Source: an uncultured Desulfobacter sp. (GTDB lineage Bacteria > Desulfobacterota > Desulfobacteria > Desulfobacterales > Desulfobacteraceae). Taken from it: a stretch of 64,000 bases of DNA. Position 1 is the stretch's first letter. Every line of letters begins with the position of its first letter. The position numbers were made by a program, and so were the translations under genes. A model generated the notes under the pieces. It did not search any database. It had not been told where the DNA came from and saw only the letters and a list, made by a program, of their open reading frames with translations. Below are positions 62,110 through 64,000 of the stretch, piece after piece. The stretch lies in assembly GCF_963666145.1 (NCBI RefSeq), contig NZ_OY762614.1:1168501-1232500 (forward strand), written 5' to 3'.

Positions 62110-62925
62110 TTAAAACAAGGGGATGGAGCCGGCCTCTTTCACCAGGTCCTGGCCCTTCCTTGACAGGATAAAAGATAAAAAGGACATGGTGTCGCCTTCG
62201 GGCCAGCCGTTGGTAAACATGAACAATGCCCTGGAAATGGGATAGGTGCCGTTCAGGGTGTTCTCTTCGGTGCCCTCAATCCCGTCCACGGTCACAGCCT
62301 TAAGATCCTTATTTAAATATCCAAGTCCGATATATCCGATGGCCCCGGGGGTATTGGCAAGAGCCTGGACAATTCCGCCGTTGGAAGGTACGGTCAGGGC
62401 ACTGGGTATCACCCGTTCTTTTAACATGACCAGCTCTTTCCAGACCCCAAAGGTACCTGAAGAGCTGTCCCGGGATATCACAACAATTTTACCCGGCGTA
62501 CCGCCCACCTGTTTCCAGTCTCGGATTTTCCCAAGGTAAATTTCCTTTAACTGGGTCATGGTCAACTTGGATATTGAATTGGAGGGATGAACCACCGGGA
62601 TAATCGCATCCAGGGCTATCCTGAAGGGTACGGGATAAACCCCTCGATTTACGGCTGTCTCCACCTCTTTGGTCTTAATGAACCGGGAGGCATTGCCGAT
62701 GTGGGTGGTCCCGTCAATCAGGGCCTTGATACCGTTGCCGGAACCGCCGCCGGAAAGGGAAATTTTGACATCGGGGTGATCGGCCATATAGGCTTCGGCA
62801 GCCTTCTGGGCGATGGGAAGAACGGTTGTTGACCCCTTGAGGACCAGCTCTCCGGCAAAGGATATGCCGGTGGTCATCATAACACCAACCACAATAGCAC
62901 CAATACCTGCTAACATTTTTTTCAT
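62110..62925 (-). CDS. pstS: Phosphate-binding protein PstS
   Basis: The 271-residue product has a signal peptide ending near ISFAGE. It then has LVLKGSTTVLPIAQKAAEAY, SLSGGGSGNGIKALIDGTTH and ISRDSSSGTFGVWKELVM, whose Ser-rich loops bind phosphate. NGGIVQALANTPGAIGYIGL is another family hallmark. It belongs to the short PstS branch common in anaerobes. The start at 62925 is backed by AGGAGAGATTT. It is first in the order pstS, pstC, pstA, pstB. The upstream region shares space with the argC promoter and carries direct repeats listed separately. Confidence 0.96.
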   Translation of the reverse strand: MKKMLAGIGAIVVGVMMTTGISFAGELVLKGSTTVLPIAQKAAEAYMADHPDVKISLSGGGSGNGIKALIDGTTHIGNASRFIKTKEVETAVNRGVYPVPFRIALDAIIPVVHPSNSISKLTMTQLKEIYLGKIRDWKQVGGTPGKIVVISRDSSSGTFGVWKELVMLKERVIPSALTVPSNGGIVQALANTPGAIGYIGLGYLNKDLKAVTVDGIEGTEENTLNGTYPISRALFMFTNGWPEGDTMSFLSFILSRKGQDLVKEAGSIPLF

Positions 62926-63337
62926 AAATCTCTCCTGAAGCAAATTAATTTAAGGGGATCGGCAAACACCCTCCCCATCTTGCTTACGCTTTTTTGTCCG
63001 AGTTATGGGTTCAATTTTTATCAATCGTATTGAACGCTGCTCATTTTTAAAATGCTTGAGATTTATATCTTTATAATGTTTGAGATTTATAAGTTTTATT
63101 ACGGTTATTTTTAAATTTCGTTACGATTTTATTAAAACCATTTCATCGTCAGGTATATTTCTTGGGAGAATTGAGTAAAATAATCAAATTAAGGTTTGCA
63201 CAATTTAAAATTTTATCTTAGTGTCTGAGCGCAAATGACCGATATACATGGTTGCATATGGAAAATTTTGCACTTGAAAACGAAATCGGTGTGCAGCAGA
63301 CTTTTAATATAACCATTAAGATTAAAGACTTAAGAAA
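62926..63337. promoter_or_regulatory. Divergent control region of pstS and argC with 24-base direct repeat
   Basis: This 412-base AT-rich gap should hold promoters for both genes. AATGCTTGAGATTTATA (63051-63067) and AATGTTTGAGATTTATA (63075-63091) form a direct repeat with one mismatch and a period of 24 bases. Their spacing and distance (about 130-165 bases) from pstS suit a regulator-binding array, possibly for a PhoB-like protein, though they do not match the classic Pho box. A ribosome-binding site for argC is weak. Confidence 0.5.
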
Positions 63338-64000
63338 ATGATTAAAACAGCAATAATAGGCGCATCTGGCTATACCGGACTGGAACTGGTCAAACTGATT
63401 TCCAATCATCCCAAGGCCTGCCTTGAAGCAGTGACCTCAAACTCTTATCAGGGGAAATCATTTACCGATATTTTTCCGTCCATGCGCGGATTTGAAACCC
63501 TGGTATGCAAGCCCTTTGACGCAGAGGCGCTTGCAGGCAACGTCGATGTCGCATTTTTAGCCCTTCCCCACAAGGTTTCCATGGCATTTGCGCCGCAACT
63601 TATAGATCAGGGCATTAAAGTAATAGACCTTTCAGCGGACTTCAGGTTTGAGGATCTTAAAACCTATGAAGCGGTATATCAGCCCCACACCGCTCCAAAG
63701 CTTTTAGAAGAAAGCGTTTACGGTTTGTGTGAAATCAACCGGGAGCAGATCAGAAACGCTCGGATAATAGGCAATCCCGGCTGTTACCCGACGTCAATCC
63801 TTGTGCCTCTGGTTCCGTTGCTCAAAGAGAAGCTGATTTCTCCCCAGGGACTGATTTCAGATTCAAAATCCGGTGTCAGCGGGGCGGGACGCACCCTTTC
63901 CCTGACCACCCATTTCTGTGAGGTAAACGAAGCCTTTGGCCCGTATAAAGTGGGCAATCACAGGCATACCCCTGAAATCAACGAAGTGTTGAGCAGTGCG
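63338..64000 (+). CDS. argC: N-acetyl-gamma-glutamyl-phosphate reductase, 5' part
   Basis: The first 221 codons are present and the gene runs off the window. The nucleotide-binding start KTAIIGASGYTGLELVKL, FLALPHKVSMAFAP and DLSADFRFEDLKTYE are followed by the active-site motif NPGCYPTS with the catalytic cysteine. SGVSGAGRTLSLTTHFCEV and KVGNHRHTPEINE complete the match to ArgC. It performs the NADPH-dependent third step of arginine synthesis in the cytoplasm. The start ATG follows AAGAAA, a weak ribosome-binding site. It is divergent from pstS and functionally unrelated to it. Confidence 0.96.
   Translation, partial: MIKTAIIGASGYTGLELVKLISNHPKACLEAVTSNSYQGKSFTDIFPSMRGFETLVCKPFDAEALAGNVDVAFLALPHKVSMAFAPQLIDQGIKVIDLSADFRFEDLKTYEAVYQPHTAPKLLEESVYGLCEINREQIRNARIIGNPGCYPTSILVPLVPLLKEKLISPQGLISDSKSGVSGAGRTLSLTTHFCEVNEAFGPYKVGNHRHTPEINEVLSSA

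Overview
The window looks like a chromosomal segment of a Gram-negative, probably marine or sediment, sulfate-reducing bacterium of the Desulfobacterota (Desulfobacteraceae-like). This is inferred from the mix of a TAXI-type TRAP transporter, exosortase-sorted proteins, GEMM-type riboswitches, many membrane-bound signalling proteins and two-partner secretion, at moderate GC. No rRNA, tRNA, CRISPR array or intact insertion sequence was seen.

Layout. 1-3159: the end of a glycine-betaine-type binding protein, overlapping a hybrid histidine kinase. 3388-4876: an OmpA-like protein and a DUF3124 protein flank a large palindrome. 4866-8154: a partner-switching module (STAS antagonist, RsbW-like ATPase, Cache-HAMP-PP2C phosphatase). 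It runs into a tight cluster of an amino-acid racemase, a sensor-domain/MFS fusion and an unrecognised 519-residue protein (8170-13342), which faces an ABC-type binding protein. 14951-24644: mostly housekeeping or solitary genes (KH protein, IscU/NifU-like scaffold, lipoprotein, M48 protease, Nudix, hemolysin-III family, UspA, TRAP-TAXI, macro domain).

24735-44477 is one long minus-strand gene series, probably an operon of ten genes. It encodes two FKBP-like periplasmic proteins (one fused to thioredoxin), a TpsB pore, a 3279-residue TpsA exoprotein, an ExbB fused to DUF2341 and LamG-like domains, ExbD, a TonB-like protein, a porin, a coiled-coil lipoprotein and a Skp-like chaperone. I read it as a secretion and outer-membrane assembly unit carrying its own energy-transducing motor.

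44684-58489 is an exosortase locus. On the minus strand a TPR lipoprotein, a Wzz-like protein, a CpsD-like ATPase and an exosortase follow one another. On either side lie secreted proteins with C-terminal sorting tails. Two of these genes, on opposite strands, are preceded by what I read as GEMM-I (cyclic-dinucleotide) riboswitch aptamers. One riboswitch lies before a sorted protein plus a PstS-like binding protein. The other lies before a sorted protein followed, after a terminator, by a 1358-residue 5'-nucleotidase-like surface protein with an IPTL-like tail.

58617-62925 holds a phosphate system (pstS, pstC, pstA, pstB, PhoB-like regulator) without phoU or phoR nearby. The window ends inside argC on the plus strand.
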